Program-made: the position numbers and the translations under genes
In this document: in pieces, positions 28,126 to 36,511 of the stretch
Layout: each line of letters begins with the position of its first letter
Numbering within the stretch: the first letter of the stretch is position 1
Source of the DNA: Piscinibacterium candidicorallinum
GTDB lineage: Bacteria > Pseudomonadota > Gammaproteobacteria > Burkholderiales > Burkholderiaceae_C
Length of the DNA: 64,000 bases
Reading direction: 5' to 3'
Assembly (NCBI RefSeq): GCF_047549485.1
Contig: NZ_CP180191.1
Span: forward strand, 3,410,001 to 3,474,000
Notes under the pieces: generated by a model
What the model saw: only the letters and a program-made list of their open reading frames with translations
The model's database searches: none
What the model was told of the DNA's origin: nothing

Positions 28126-29430
28126 TCAGGGATACAGGCCACGCTGTTCGCGTGCCTGCAGGATGCGACTGCACGCGACGATGAAGGCCGCCGTGCGCAG
28201 GGATACACCGTTTTCCTCGCCCACCTGCCACACGGCAGAGAAGGCACCACGCATGATGCGGGTCAGACGCTCGTTGATCTCCTCTTCCGTCCAGAAGAAG
28301 CTCGAGAAGTCCTGCACCCACTCGAAGTAACTCACCGTCACGCCGCCCGCGTTGGCAATCACGTCAGGCACCACGGTCACGCCAGCATCGCGCAGGATGT
28401 CATCGGCCGCCGGTGTGGTCGGACCGTTGGCACCTTCAAGCACCAGCTTGGCGCGCAGCTTGTGTGCATTGGCCACCGTGATCTGATTCTCAAGCGCGGC
28501 GGGGATCATGACGTCCGCCTTCACACTCCAGAACTCCTCGGGCTTCATCACGTCGGCACCGGGGAAGCCCGCCACGCCACGATGCTCGGCCACGTAGGCG
28601 GCCAGCGCATGCGCATCGAAACCGGTATCGCTGAAGATGGTTCCGGTGTGGTCCTGAACGGCCACGATCTTGGCACCAGCATCATGGAAAAGCTGACCAG
28701 CCACGCCGCCCACATTGCCAAAGCCCTGGATGGCCACGCGCGCGCCCTCCATCTTCATGCCCAGGCGGTGCATGGCTTCCTGGCCGACGACGAATACGCC
28801 GCGACCGGTCGCTTCGCGACGGCCTAGCGAGCCACCCAGCTGGATAGGCTTGCCCGTCACCACGCCGGTAATCGTGGCGCCCTGGTTCATGGAGTAGGTG
28901 TCCATCATCCAGGCCATGATCTGCGCGTCGGTGTTCACATCCGGCGCGGGAATGTCCTTGTCCGGACCCAGCAGCAGGCCGATCTCGCTGGTATAGCGAC
29001 GCGTCAGGCGCTGCAGCTCGGCGCGTGAGAGCTTGCGCGGATCCACGCGGATGCCGCCCTTGGCACCGCCATAGGGCACATTGACCGCGGCGTTCTTCAC
29101 GCTCATCCAGGCCGAGAGAGCCATCACTTCAGACAGGGTCACATCCTGATGGAAGCGCACGCCACCCTTACCCGGACCGCGCGAGAGGTTGTGCTGCACG
29201 CGGTAGCCCTCGAAATGGGCCACGCTGCCATCGTCCAGCTGGATGGGCACATCGACGATCAGCGCACGCTTGGGCCGCTTGAGCGTTTCTGCCCAACGGG
29301 ACAGTGAACCGAGATACGGGATGACGCGATCAACCTGCTCGAGGTAGATCCCCCAAGGACCGAGATCGCCGCCCTGCAGATAGGAGGGGGCATCTTCGCG
29401 GCGCTTGACCTGAACTTGTGGTGCAGACAT
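28126..29430 (-). CDS. gdhA: Glutamate dehydrogenase (Glu/Leu/Phe/Val dehydrogenase family)
   Basis: 434-residue NAD(P)-dependent enzyme interconverting glutamate and 2-oxoglutarate plus ammonia. Conserved segments: GPGKGGVRFHQDV, the catalytic-lysine region VPYGGAKGGIRVDP, PAPDVNTDAQIMAWMMD and the dinucleotide loop VAIQGFGNVGGVAGQLF. The start at 29430 (MSAPQVQVK) is chosen by family length; a ribosome site is not obvious. It stands next to gltIJKL and a LysR gene. Cofactor preference cannot be fixed by eye. Confidence 0.93.
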   Translation of the reverse strand: MSAPQVQVKRREDAPSYLQGGDLGPWGIYLEQVDRVIPYLGSLSRWAETLKRPKRALIVDVPIQLDDGSVAHFEGYRVQHNLSRGPGKGGVRFHQDVTLSEVMALSAWMSVKNAAVNVPYGGAKGGIRVDPRKLSRAELQRLTRRYTSEIGLLLGPDKDIPAPDVNTDAQIMAWMMDTYSMNQGATITGVVTGKPIQLGGSLGRREATGRGVFVVGQEAMHRLGMKMEGARVAIQGFGNVGGVAGQLFHDAGAKIVAVQDHTGTIFSDTGFDAHALAAYVAEHRGVAGFPGADVMKPEEFWSVKADVMIPAALENQITVANAHKLRAKLVLEGANGPTTPAADDILRDAGVTVVPDVIANAGGVTVSYFEWVQDFSSFFWTEEEINERLTRIMRGAFSAVWQVGEENGVSLRTAAFIVACSRILQAREQRGLYP

Positions 29431-29657
29431 GGGTTGGGAGAGGTGAAAAACGAGGTGGCGCATTGTGGTGCGCGTACGTCTCGATTCTCCAATGCCATGT
29501 GCGCATTCGCGTATGCAGCTTGGGCATAACGCGCCAGAACCAAGTACTGGCGCGGGTTTTCACAACCGAGCCAATCGCGATCGAACACTTGCCCGCTCGC
29601 AGACGGAGCGGTCGATGCTTGAGGCTCAACGACGCCGACAAGCGTCCGCGAACGAAC

Positions 29658-30587
29658 TCAGCGCGTGCCGAACTGGTGCGTGAGATAGTCCCAAAGGCTC
29701 GCCAGATTGGCGCGCGTCCCGCGCGACTTGTCGGTGCTGGAGTGCGGCCGCTCGCGGATCAGGCGGATCTCCATGTCGAGCGCGTTGTCCCCGGCCGGGG
29801 CGAGCGTGCGGCCCTTGATCTCGCGTCGGACGGCGCTTTCGGGCAGAAAGGCGATGCCATGGCCGGCCAGCGCCATCATCTTGAGCACCTCGGCCATGTC
29901 CGTCTCGAAGACCTTGTGCATGTGCAGAGGCCGGGCGCTCTCGGTGGCCATCACGTCGACCATCCGCGCCAGATAGGCGCCCGGCGTGTACGAGAGCAGC
30001 GGCACGGGCTTGGTGCGCGTACCAGGCAGGCGCAGTTCCGGCTGCCCGGTGGAGTCGCAGCGCGTGTAGGGGCGCATGGTCTCCGTCCCGAGCGTCAAGG
30101 TGTCGTAACGCTGCGGATCCAGGTGCATGGGCTGGCGGGGATGGTGATAGACCATCACGAGATCGCAGCCCCCGTTGACCAGCTGCATTACGGCGTCGTG
30201 CACATTGAAGGCGGACAGCCGTGTGGACAGGGGGCCGAAGCCCTTCTCTACCTCGGTGAGCCACTGTGGAAAGAAGGTCATGGCCAGGGTATGGGGCACG
30301 GCAAAGGCGATGGTGTCCGGACTGCCTGCACTCTTGCCCCGCAGCAAGGCACGTGTAGTGTTGATCGAGCCCAGCATCTCGAGCGCCTGCTCATAAAACA
30401 CTTGACCCGCAGGTGTGAGCCGCGTGGGGTAGCTGGTACGGTCAATCAGATCTGCGCCGGCCCAGGCTTCAAGCGCCTGGATTCGGCGGCTGAACGCCGG
30501 CTGGGTGACGTTGCGAAGCTCCGCGGCACGTGAGAACGAGCGCGTTTCCGCAAGGGTGACGAAGTCTTCGAGCCACTTGGATTCCAT
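29658..30587 (-). CDS. LysR-family transcriptional regulator
   Basis: 309 residues, the usual LTTR length. An N-terminal winged HTH is present (LAETRSFSRAAELRNVTQPAFSRRIQALE), followed by the two-lobed effector domain (DTIAFAVPHTLAMTFFPQW, GHGIAFLPESAVRREI). It is divergent from a small lipoprotein gene, with an 82-nt gap, and lies upstream of gdhA on the same strand. Control of gdhA, or of itself, is possible but not demonstrated. No T-N11-A palindrome was confidently located. Confidence 0.9.
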   Translation of the reverse strand: MESKWLEDFVTLAETRSFSRAAELRNVTQPAFSRRIQALEAWAGADLIDRTSYPTRLTPAGQVFYEQALEMLGSINTTRALLRGKSAGSPDTIAFAVPHTLAMTFFPQWLTEVEKGFGPLSTRLSAFNVHDAVMQLVNGGCDLVMVYHHPRQPMHLDPQRYDTLTLGTETMRPYTRCDSTGQPELRLPGTRTKPVPLLSYTPGAYLARMVDVMATESARPLHMHKVFETDMAEVLKMMALAGHGIAFLPESAVRREIKGRTLAPAGDNALDMEIRLIRERPHSSTDKSRGTRANLASLWDYLTHQFGTR

Positions 30588-30669
30588 GCAGAAATTTTAT
30601 GGGTATGCTAAGAGAGCAAATACACTTGCTGCCAACTTCAGCAAAAGCACAAGATTTCCCGGAGTCGCT

Positions 30670-30912
30670 ATGCGCACAATTGGCTTGGCACTGACCGCCT
30701 TCCTCGCAGCCTGCAGCACACCGCAAGAGCAGAGAGCTGAGCAGTCCCAGAAACCCCAGCAACAACCCCTGTCTCAGCGTGACTGCGTGGTCCAAACCGG
30801 TAGCAACTTGCCGCGCTGCACTCCTAGCACCAACGTCAAGACCGTTAGCGGCGACGAGTTCCGCCGCAATACCTCGCAGCCGATGCCCTCGGTTGGTCGC
30901 GGAACGCCATAA
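30670..30912 (+). CDS. Small lipoprotein of unknown function
   Basis: 80 residues. The ATG at 30670 has GGAG 6 nt upstream, and the signal ends in lipobox LAAC (Cys15). The mature part is polar and Gln-rich (QEQRAEQSQKPQQQPLSQ), has two cysteines (DCVVQTG ... LPRCTPS) that could form a disulfide, and resembles short entericidin-like or hypothetical lipoproteins only in size. It is divergent from the LysR gene and ends 9 nt from the convergent amidohydrolase gene. No function assigned. Confidence 0.65.
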   Translation: MRTIGLALTAFLAACSTPQEQRAEQSQKPQQQPLSQRDCVVQTGSNLPRCTPSTNVKTVSGDEFRRNTSQPMPSVGRGTP

Positions 30913-30921
30913 GTTGCGTGC

Positions 30922-31956
30922 TTATGCAAACGCCATCAGCGCGTTCGCCGTATTCACGCCGATCTCCTCGATCGCGTAACCCCCTTCGAACACGATGACC
31001 GTCGGCAAGCCGAGCGCCGCAAGGCGCTCGCTCATGCGCAGATAGTCGACGCTCGTCAGCTTGAAGTGCGAGATGGGATCACCCTCGAAGGTATCCACGC
31101 CGAGGCTCAGCACCAGCACTTCCGGTGCAAACGCCCGGACCTTGGCGAGCGCAAGCTCCAGTGCCTCGAACCAGCGCGATGCGGATGTGCCCGCGGGCAA
31201 CGGCAGGTTGAGGTTGCAACCCGCACCCGCACCGGCACCGGTTTCATCTGCGTGCCCAAGGTAGAACGGAAACTCGGTCTTCGGGTCGCCATGAATGCTG
31301 ACGTACAGCACGTCAGCCCGGTCATAGAAGATGCTCTGCGTGCCGTTGCCGTGGTGGTAGTCCACATCCAGCACCGCAACGCGTGACGCGCCCTTGCCCC
31401 GCAGATGCTGCGCCGCCACCGCGGCGTGGTTCACGAAGCAGTAGCCGCCCAGGAAGTCCGCACCGGCGTGATGACCCGGCGGGCGCGTGAGCGCAAAGGC
31501 AGTGCGCGCACCTGCGAGCACCAGATCGGCCGCGGTCAGCGCGCAGTCGGCGCCCGTCTTCGCTGCCTGCCAACTGCCCGCGGTCAGCGGTGTGCCGCTG
31601 TCCATCGAGAACAGTCCGAGCTGCGCGGCGAAGCTGTCAGGCAGCACGTCGTCGCGCAGCGTCCGTATGGCCCAGACGGACGGAAACGCATCGCGCGGTG
31701 CATTGCCGGGATCCAGCGCCACCCATCGCAACCAGGCCGTCTGCAGAAAGTCGATGTAGCGCTGGCTGTGCACCGCGAGGATCGGCGCGAGGCCGTGATC
31801 CTTCGGCGCGACGACCTCACCGAGTTTGCGGCGCTGCCATTCGGCCAGCACATGGTCGGCGCGATCTGCGCGTTCAAAGGCGGGCACCTGTGCGCCACGG
31901 AAGAACTCACTCTTGCCTTGGTGCAGACTGTGGTGGTGGTTGTAGACGGCTTTCAT
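30922..31956 (-). CDS. aphA: Acetylpolyamine amidohydrolase (histone-deacetylase superfamily)
   Basis: 344-residue zinc hydrolase. Its sequence closely follows the Mycoplana acetylpolyamine amidohydrolase pattern: a start of the type KAVYNHHHSLHQGKSEFFRG, FALTRPPGHHAGADFLGGYC, the zinc-site VLDVDYHHGNGTQ, GVDTFEGDPISHFKLTSVDY and VIVFEGGYAIEEIG. Predicted reaction: removal of acetyl groups from acetylated polyamines. The start at 31956 is fixed by the family N-terminus; the 126 codons upstream in frame overlap the racemase gene. It lies 14 nt after that racemase and closes a run containing speD, a SpeE-like gene and an amine oxidase. Confidence 0.88.
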   Translation of the reverse strand: MKAVYNHHHSLHQGKSEFFRGAQVPAFERADRADHVLAEWQRRKLGEVVAPKDHGLAPILAVHSQRYIDFLQTAWLRWVALDPGNAPRDAFPSVWAIRTLRDDVLPDSFAAQLGLFSMDSGTPLTAGSWQAAKTGADCALTAADLVLAGARTAFALTRPPGHHAGADFLGGYCFVNHAAVAAQHLRGKGASRVAVLDVDYHHGNGTQSIFYDRADVLYVSIHGDPKTEFPFYLGHADETGAGAGAGCNLNLPLPAGTSASRWFEALELALAKVRAFAPEVLVLSLGVDTFEGDPISHFKLTSVDYLRMSERLAALGLPTVIVFEGGYAIEEIGVNTANALMAFA

Positions 31957-31970
31957 GAGGGTCAGTCGCT

Positions 31971-32666
31971 TCAGTCGTTCATGCAGGCGGCGATACATGC
32001 GCGCGCAAGTGTCTCGGTCGCGTCGATCAGCAGCACGCCACTTCGTACGGAACCTGCGATCACCGGCAGTTCGGTGCAGCCCATCACCACGGTCTTCGCG
32101 CCGGCGCTCCGCAGCACATCCAATGCCCGCTGGTACTCGGCCACTGCCCGCTCGATGCGGCCGGCCTTGACCGAAGCGATGGCAGCGGTCACGCTCGCTT
32201 GGACGCCAGTCACATCGATCCACTGCACGTTCATACCCAGACGCACCGCGGCAGACTGATACAGACCCATCGCCACGGTGGCGTGCGTCCCTGTCAGCGC
32301 AAGCCTCAGGGGCAAACCATCGCCGCGCGGACAAGCGCGCAGCGCCTCATCAGCGATGTGCAGAAACCGCGCTTGCGGCACGGCGCGCGCCATGTCTTCG
32401 AACCAGAAGTGCGCCGTATTGCACGGCATGGCCAGAACCCGCGCACCCGACTCCACGCACTGCCGGGCCGCCGTGATCAACGCCGGGAGCGGCGACGGCC
32501 CACGCCCTTCCCAGGCCGCAATACGGTTCGGGATCAGCGTGTTGGCCACCATCACCACCGGGATGTGCTGCGCGTCTTCCGCGGCCGGCGTGAGTTCAAT
32601 GAGCTTGCGGTAGAAGTCATGGGTGGCCAACGGCCCCATGCCGCCGATGATGCCGAGTGTTTTCAT
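31971..32666 (-). CDS. Aspartate/glutamate racemase family protein
   Basis: 231-residue member of the two-cysteine racemase family. It has the N-terminal KTLGIIGGMGPLATHDFYRK, first catalytic cysteine in LAMPCNTAHFW and second in VVMGCTELPVI. These enzymes racemise Asp, Glu or hydantoins without cofactor. The start is set by the IGGMG motif. A 33-codon ORF immediately upstream overlaps the start (ATGA) and looks like a decayed copy of the same start. It lies 14 nt before the acetylpolyamine amidohydrolase gene; its substrate in a polyamine context is unclear. Confidence 0.85.
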   Translation of the reverse strand: MKTLGIIGGMGPLATHDFYRKLIELTPAAEDAQHIPVVMVANTLIPNRIAAWEGRGPSPLPALITAARQCVESGARVLAMPCNTAHFWFEDMARAVPQARFLHIADEALRACPRGDGLPLRLALTGTHATVAMGLYQSAAVRLGMNVQWIDVTGVQASVTAAIASVKAGRIERAVAEYQRALDVLRSAGAKTVVMGCTELPVIAGSVRSGVLLIDATETLARACIAACMND

Positions 32667-32768
32667 GTGCAGCGACCCTGCGGCATCGGGCCGTTCCGCA
32701 CCCCGCCCCACGGGCAGTGCCGAAGGCGCTGCCCCATGCCGCCGATGTTTCCTGGAATGCTCATGTGC
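32633..32768. repeat. 98-nt-offset imperfect direct repeat at the racemase start
   Basis: GCCCCATGCCGCCGATG at 32633-32649 recurs at 32731-32747, and CATGTGC at 32664-32670 recurs at 32762-32768, with the same 14-nt separation. The first copy spans the racemase start codon. The second copy starts a 33-codon ORF (32663-32764, minus strand). Confidence 0.7.
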
Positions 32769-32848
32769 TCGCCGTGAGGGATCCGCAGCGTTTGTGCCGC
32801 AACACCTCGCATCATGCCAGCGCCACGCGTGCGCGCTGGCTTGGCGAT

Positions 32849-34507
32849 TCAGCCCTGCAAGGCCCAGCGCGCGGCGCGGACGCCGAAGCGCTGTGCCTCC
32901 TCGAACACGGAGTAGCCGGCGAGGTCCGAGTGTGCCAGCGCAATGCGGCCCACGGGCACGCGCAGGCTGGCCACCGCATCGCCCAGCATGACGCCGGGCG
33001 CCGGCCGGGCCATGGCGTGACCGAAGCGCGAAACCACAGCGCCCTCCAGCGCGGCACCTGCAGCCGGATGGGCATGCAGGATGTCGGCCACCGCCTCGTC
33101 GACCCAGGCACGCGCCGGCGCGTCCAGCAGCCGCTTGCGCGCAACCCCCGGCGCCTGCTCGGCCAGGGCGCGGTACCAGGTCCAAACAGTACGGGTGCGC
33201 CGCGTGTGCAGGCTCTGGTGGGCGGCGTTCACATAGCCCAGCGACAGGGAATCCTTGAACACGTTGTCCCAGGCCAGCGGGCTGCCGTCTGTGCTGCCGG
33301 GCACGAAGGACAGGCCCAGATTCACCGTGAGCCAGGGCGCGTAGCTCAGGGACTTGGTCGCAGCCAACCAGGGCGCGGGGCAGGCCTCGACGAGGAAAGG
33401 CAAGGTACGTGCCGGCGTGGCGATGATCACGCGCGCCGCCTGCCAGCGTTCCACCGCCGCCGTACGCCCGCCTTCAATGCGCTCGCAGTCCACCTCCACG
33501 CCGCCCCGCACTTCAGCCACACGGCGTACGCGGCAACCGGTCTGGATGGCGCTGGCTTGGCGCGCAGCGATGTATTCGCGCATCTTCTCGGCCACCGCGC
33601 CGTTGCCTGTGGGCCAGGTCAGCGTGGGGTTGTCTGCGCCCACGCGGCCCTCCTCGCGCGGGTCGGCATGAAAGCCGTGGCGCGCCGCAAAGTAGGCCAC
33701 GCCGGCAAAGGCGCTGGTCTCGGCGGCACGTGTGCCGTAGTCGTCACGGCAGCAGTAGTCGGCATACCAGTGCAGGTCGGCGTCGTCCAGGCCCCGACTC
33801 AGCAGCCAGTCGGAAAAGCTGCTGGCGTCCAGCGCGCGAACCTGGGACGGCAGCGCCGCGGCGTCCAGCCGGCTGGGCATGGTGAAAGCGCCGGTGGCCA
33901 TGAGGTCTTCGATGAGCGCTGCAAACTGCTTGTACTGCGCCATGGTGCGCGAGGCGGGTTCCGCCAGCGGCAGCAGACCTTCCTGCCAGCCAGCGGCATG
34001 CTCGCCGCGCGCATCCATCCACAGCCGCTCCTGCGGCGCAAAGTTCACGGCGCGGGGGTCGTAGTCCGGCTGAGGTCGGAACGCATCTCCGCGGATCACG
34101 CCCACATCGGCCAGCAGCAGGCGCAGCTCTGTGGCTTGCCGCGAAGGCGACGGCAGATAGTGCGCGCCGAGCGCACAAGGATCAGACAGCGCAGGATGCT
34201 CGGCCAGCCCGCGCGCGTTGCCGCCGACAGTCGGCTCCATCTCCAGCAGGGTGACCTGCGCGCGTGCCTCGCGCGCCAGCCACCACGCTGCGGACAGGCC
34301 TGCAATACCGCCACCCACCACCAGCACCTCGGTCTTGCGCGGCGTGATGCCGGCCGGCGCGCGCCAAGGCTCGCGCAGCGCATGGGCACGCGCCGGGTCG
34401 TAGCCGGCGAACTCGATAGGGATCTCGTCCGGCTTGCGGCCACAGGCGGCCAGTGCAGCGCTCAGCGCGCCCGCGCTGCCCGCTGCGAGGAACTCACGCC
34501 GCTTCAT
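32849..34507 (-). CDS. FAD-dependent amine oxidase, exported lipoprotein-like
   Basis: 552-residue flavoprotein of the monoamine/polyamine oxidase type. Residues 1-24 combine a twin-arginine motif (KRREFLAAG) with a lipobox-like LAAC (Cys22), which suggests Tat export and lipid anchoring. The FAD-binding Rossmann motif is VLVVGGGIAGLSAAWWLAREA followed by the acidic LLEMEPTVGGNARG. The C-terminal segment (GRIALAHSDLAGYSVFEEA) contacts FAD in relatives. It lies downstream of a spermidine-synthase homologue, separated by repeat copy C, and upstream of racemase and amidohydrolase genes. A polyamine substrate is inferred from context. Confidence 0.8.
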   Translation of the reverse strand: MKRREFLAAGSAGALSAALAACGRKPDEIPIEFAGYDPARAHALREPWRAPAGITPRKTEVLVVGGGIAGLSAAWWLAREARAQVTLLEMEPTVGGNARGLAEHPALSDPCALGAHYLPSPSRQATELRLLLADVGVIRGDAFRPQPDYDPRAVNFAPQERLWMDARGEHAAGWQEGLLPLAEPASRTMAQYKQFAALIEDLMATGAFTMPSRLDAAALPSQVRALDASSFSDWLLSRGLDDADLHWYADYCCRDDYGTRAAETSAFAGVAYFAARHGFHADPREEGRVGADNPTLTWPTGNGAVAEKMREYIAARQASAIQTGCRVRRVAEVRGGVEVDCERIEGGRTAAVERWQAARVIIATPARTLPFLVEACPAPWLAATKSLSYAPWLTVNLGLSFVPGSTDGSPLAWDNVFKDSLSLGYVNAAHQSLHTRRTRTVWTWYRALAEQAPGVARKRLLDAPARAWVDEAVADILHAHPAAGAALEGAVVSRFGHAMARPAPGVMLGDAVASLRVPVGRIALAHSDLAGYSVFEEAQRFGVRAARWALQG

Positions 34508-34537
34508 GGGCCTGCAGGGCAGCAGATACCGGACGCG

Positions 34538-34605
34538 TTTCCGCAGGTTCCATGCGGTTCTTCAGGCAGAAATGGCTGGAAAGGCGCATGGAACCTGCGG
34601 AGAGC
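34538..34605. repeat. REP-like intergenic palindrome, copy C
   Basis: A 17-bp perfect outer stem (TCCGCAGGTTCCATGCG at 34540-34556 with its complement at 34585-34601) encloses the family core GTTCTTCAGGC ... GCTGGAAAG. It lies between the SpeE-like gene's 3' end and the amine oxidase gene. Confidence 0.85.
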
Positions 34606-34616
34606 ATGTGTAGCGC

Positions 34617-36170
34617 CTAGCGCGCGGCGCGCCGCCACTCGGCCTCGAAGGTGCGCACCAGCACCTGCGTATCCAGCCGGTTGACCTCGGCCGCCACGCG
34701 ATCCATGTCAGCCGGGAAGTTGAAGAGATCCGGCACCCGCTCGGCGGTGAGGAACTTCAAGCCCGCCGGCACGGAGGACGGTGGCGCGTACCGGCGGTGG
34801 CCGCCGATGACAAAGCCCCATTCGCCAAAGCTTGGCACCGGGGCGTGATAGGGCGCGGTGGCCAGACCTGCCGCTTCTAGGGTGGTGACGATCGTCCAGA
34901 ACGCCTTGCGCGCATGCAGGGGGCTGGTGGCCTGCACCGCCACAAAACCGCTTTGCGACAGATGCCGCGCCACCGCCTCGTAGAACGTGACCGTGTACAG
35001 CTTGCCCAGCGAGAAGTTGGACGGGTCCGGCAGGTCGATGATGATCGCGTCGAACATCTCCTTGCTGGTATCCAGCCAGACGAAGGCGTCCTCATTGATG
35101 ACCCGCACCTTGGGGCTCTTGAGTGCGCCATCGTTCAGGGTGGACAGGAAGGGATGGTCGCGGAACAGCTCGGTCATGCGCGGATCCAGGTCCACCAGGG
35201 TGATCTGCTCCACATTCGGGTAGCGCAGGATTTCGCGTGCCGCCAGGCCATCACCCCCGCCGAGTACCAGCACGCGCTTTGCGCCGGGCAGCGCGCTCAT
35301 GACCGGATGCACCAGCGCCTCGTGGTAGCGGTATTCGTCGCGCGAGCTGAACTGCAGGTTGCCGTTCAGGTACAGGCGCACGTCGTCCCGGTGGCGCGTG
35401 ATCATGATGCGCTGATACAGCGTGCTCTCGACATGGATGATGTCGTTGCCGTACATCAGCTGCTCAGTGCGAGTGGACAGCCAGTTCGAACCCACCAGGC
35501 CCGCCGCGCAAAACGCCGTGGCGGCAAATGCACCCAGCCACCACAGACCGATGTTGCGCAGCTCCTTGCGGAACAGCCACACGCAGCCCACACCCACCAG
35601 CGCATTGATGAGGCCGAAGAAGAAGGCGCCCCGGATCAGACCCATCTGCGGCACCACCACCAGCGGAAAGGCCACGCTCACCGCCAGCGCACCCAGGTAG
35701 TCAAAGGTCAGCACATGACTGACGAGATCCTTGAGCGACAGGCGCTCCGACAGAATCCGCATCACGAGCGGAATCTCCAGCCCTGTGAGAATGCCCAGCA
35801 GCGCCACCGTGAGATACAGCGCCACCCGGAAGCTGTCTGGCGCAAAGGCGAACAGCAGGGACAGGCCCGCCGTGGCCGCACCGCCAAACACGGCAATCAG
35901 GATCTCGATGCGGATGAAATTCTCGATCTCGCGATCCAGAAACCGGCTCATGGCACTGCCGATGCCCATGGCAAACAGATAGGTGCCAATAACTGTGGAG
36001 AACTGCAGGATCGAGTCGCCGAGCACGTAGCTGGCCAGGGCTGCGGCGAGCAGCTCGTAGGCCAGGCCGCAGATGGCGACAACGAAGACCGATGCGAGCA
36101 GCGCCAGGGCGACGCCGCGCTGACGGGTGGCGTGCTCGTCGGCGGATGAATCAGCAGACACCTGGTTCAA
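34617..36170 (-). CDS. Membrane-anchored spermidine-synthase-like protein
   Basis: 517 residues. The N-terminal half has about seven TM helices (ALALLASVFVVAICGLAYEL, then LYLTVALLGILTGLEIPLVM). The C-terminal half (about 250-500) is an aminopropyltransferase fold: SAM-site VLVLGGGDGLAAREIL, acidic VDLDPRM, and IIIDLPDPSNFSLGKLYT. Spermidine synthases transfer an aminopropyl group from decarboxylated SAM to an amine; fusion to a multi-TM domain is a recognised bacterial variant. The start overlaps the stop of the small membrane gene by 4 nt. speD lies 3 kb upstream. The actual acceptor is unknown. Confidence 0.88.
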   Translation of the reverse strand: MNQVSADSSADEHATRQRGVALALLASVFVVAICGLAYELLAAALASYVLGDSILQFSTVIGTYLFAMGIGSAMSRFLDREIENFIRIEILIAVFGGAATAGLSLLFAFAPDSFRVALYLTVALLGILTGLEIPLVMRILSERLSLKDLVSHVLTFDYLGALAVSVAFPLVVVPQMGLIRGAFFFGLINALVGVGCVWLFRKELRNIGLWWLGAFAATAFCAAGLVGSNWLSTRTEQLMYGNDIIHVESTLYQRIMITRHRDDVRLYLNGNLQFSSRDEYRYHEALVHPVMSALPGAKRVLVLGGGDGLAAREILRYPNVEQITLVDLDPRMTELFRDHPFLSTLNDGALKSPKVRVINEDAFVWLDTSKEMFDAIIIDLPDPSNFSLGKLYTVTFYEAVARHLSQSGFVAVQATSPLHARKAFWTIVTTLEAAGLATAPYHAPVPSFGEWGFVIGGHRRYAPPSSVPAGLKFLTAERVPDLFNFPADMDRVAAEVNRLDTQVLVRTFEAEWRRAAR

Positions 36171-36511
36171 GCGTGCGAAGCCTCTTTCAAGCGAGCCTCG
36201 CCGACTCGTGCTCGCCTGGAGAAATGAAAACTAAGAAGCAGTCCGGCAAGCCCAGGGACTGCAATGGCAAGCAAAGCGCAAACGCGAGCGTTGTCCAGTT
36301 CCAAAGCCCTCGCGACCCGATACACGACCCAAGCTTGAGCCAGCCAAGACGCCGCAATGAACAGAAAATTCACAGCGATCCAACTGGGTGCTCCCGGAGT
36401 TGCAACATGACCCGAGTGGAAGGCGGAATAAATCTGAGTCGCGCCGACGATCATCGGAGTGACCAGTACACGCATGGCAGCAATCATCCGGTTGACTTCA
36501 ACCAACGTCAC
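36167..36511 (-). CDS. Small three-TM membrane protein in the polyamine module
   Basis: 114 residues with about three hydrophobic helices (MRVLVTPMIVGATQIYSA, WIAVNFLFIAASWLAQAW, VCALLAIAVPGLAGLLLSF) and a basic C-terminus. No domain is recognised. It occupies the position that DUF350-type membrane proteins take in related clusters, but the sequence does not look like DUF350. Both its ends overlap neighbours by 4 nt (ATGA type): the DUF4178 gene upstream and the SpeE-like gene downstream. This tight coupling argues that it is real and acts with them. It is less GC-rich than the flanking genes. Confidence 0.65.
   Translation of the reverse strand: MTLVEVNRMIAAMRVLVTPMIVGATQIYSAFHSGHVATPGAPSWIAVNFLFIAASWLAQAWVVYRVARALELDNARVCALLAIAVPGLAGLLLSFHFSRRARVGEARLKEASHA

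Noticed and set aside
32657..34684. 675-codon plus-strand frame opposite the amine oxidase
   Set aside because: Shadow of the FAD-binding protein gene, whose motifs are clear on the minus strand.
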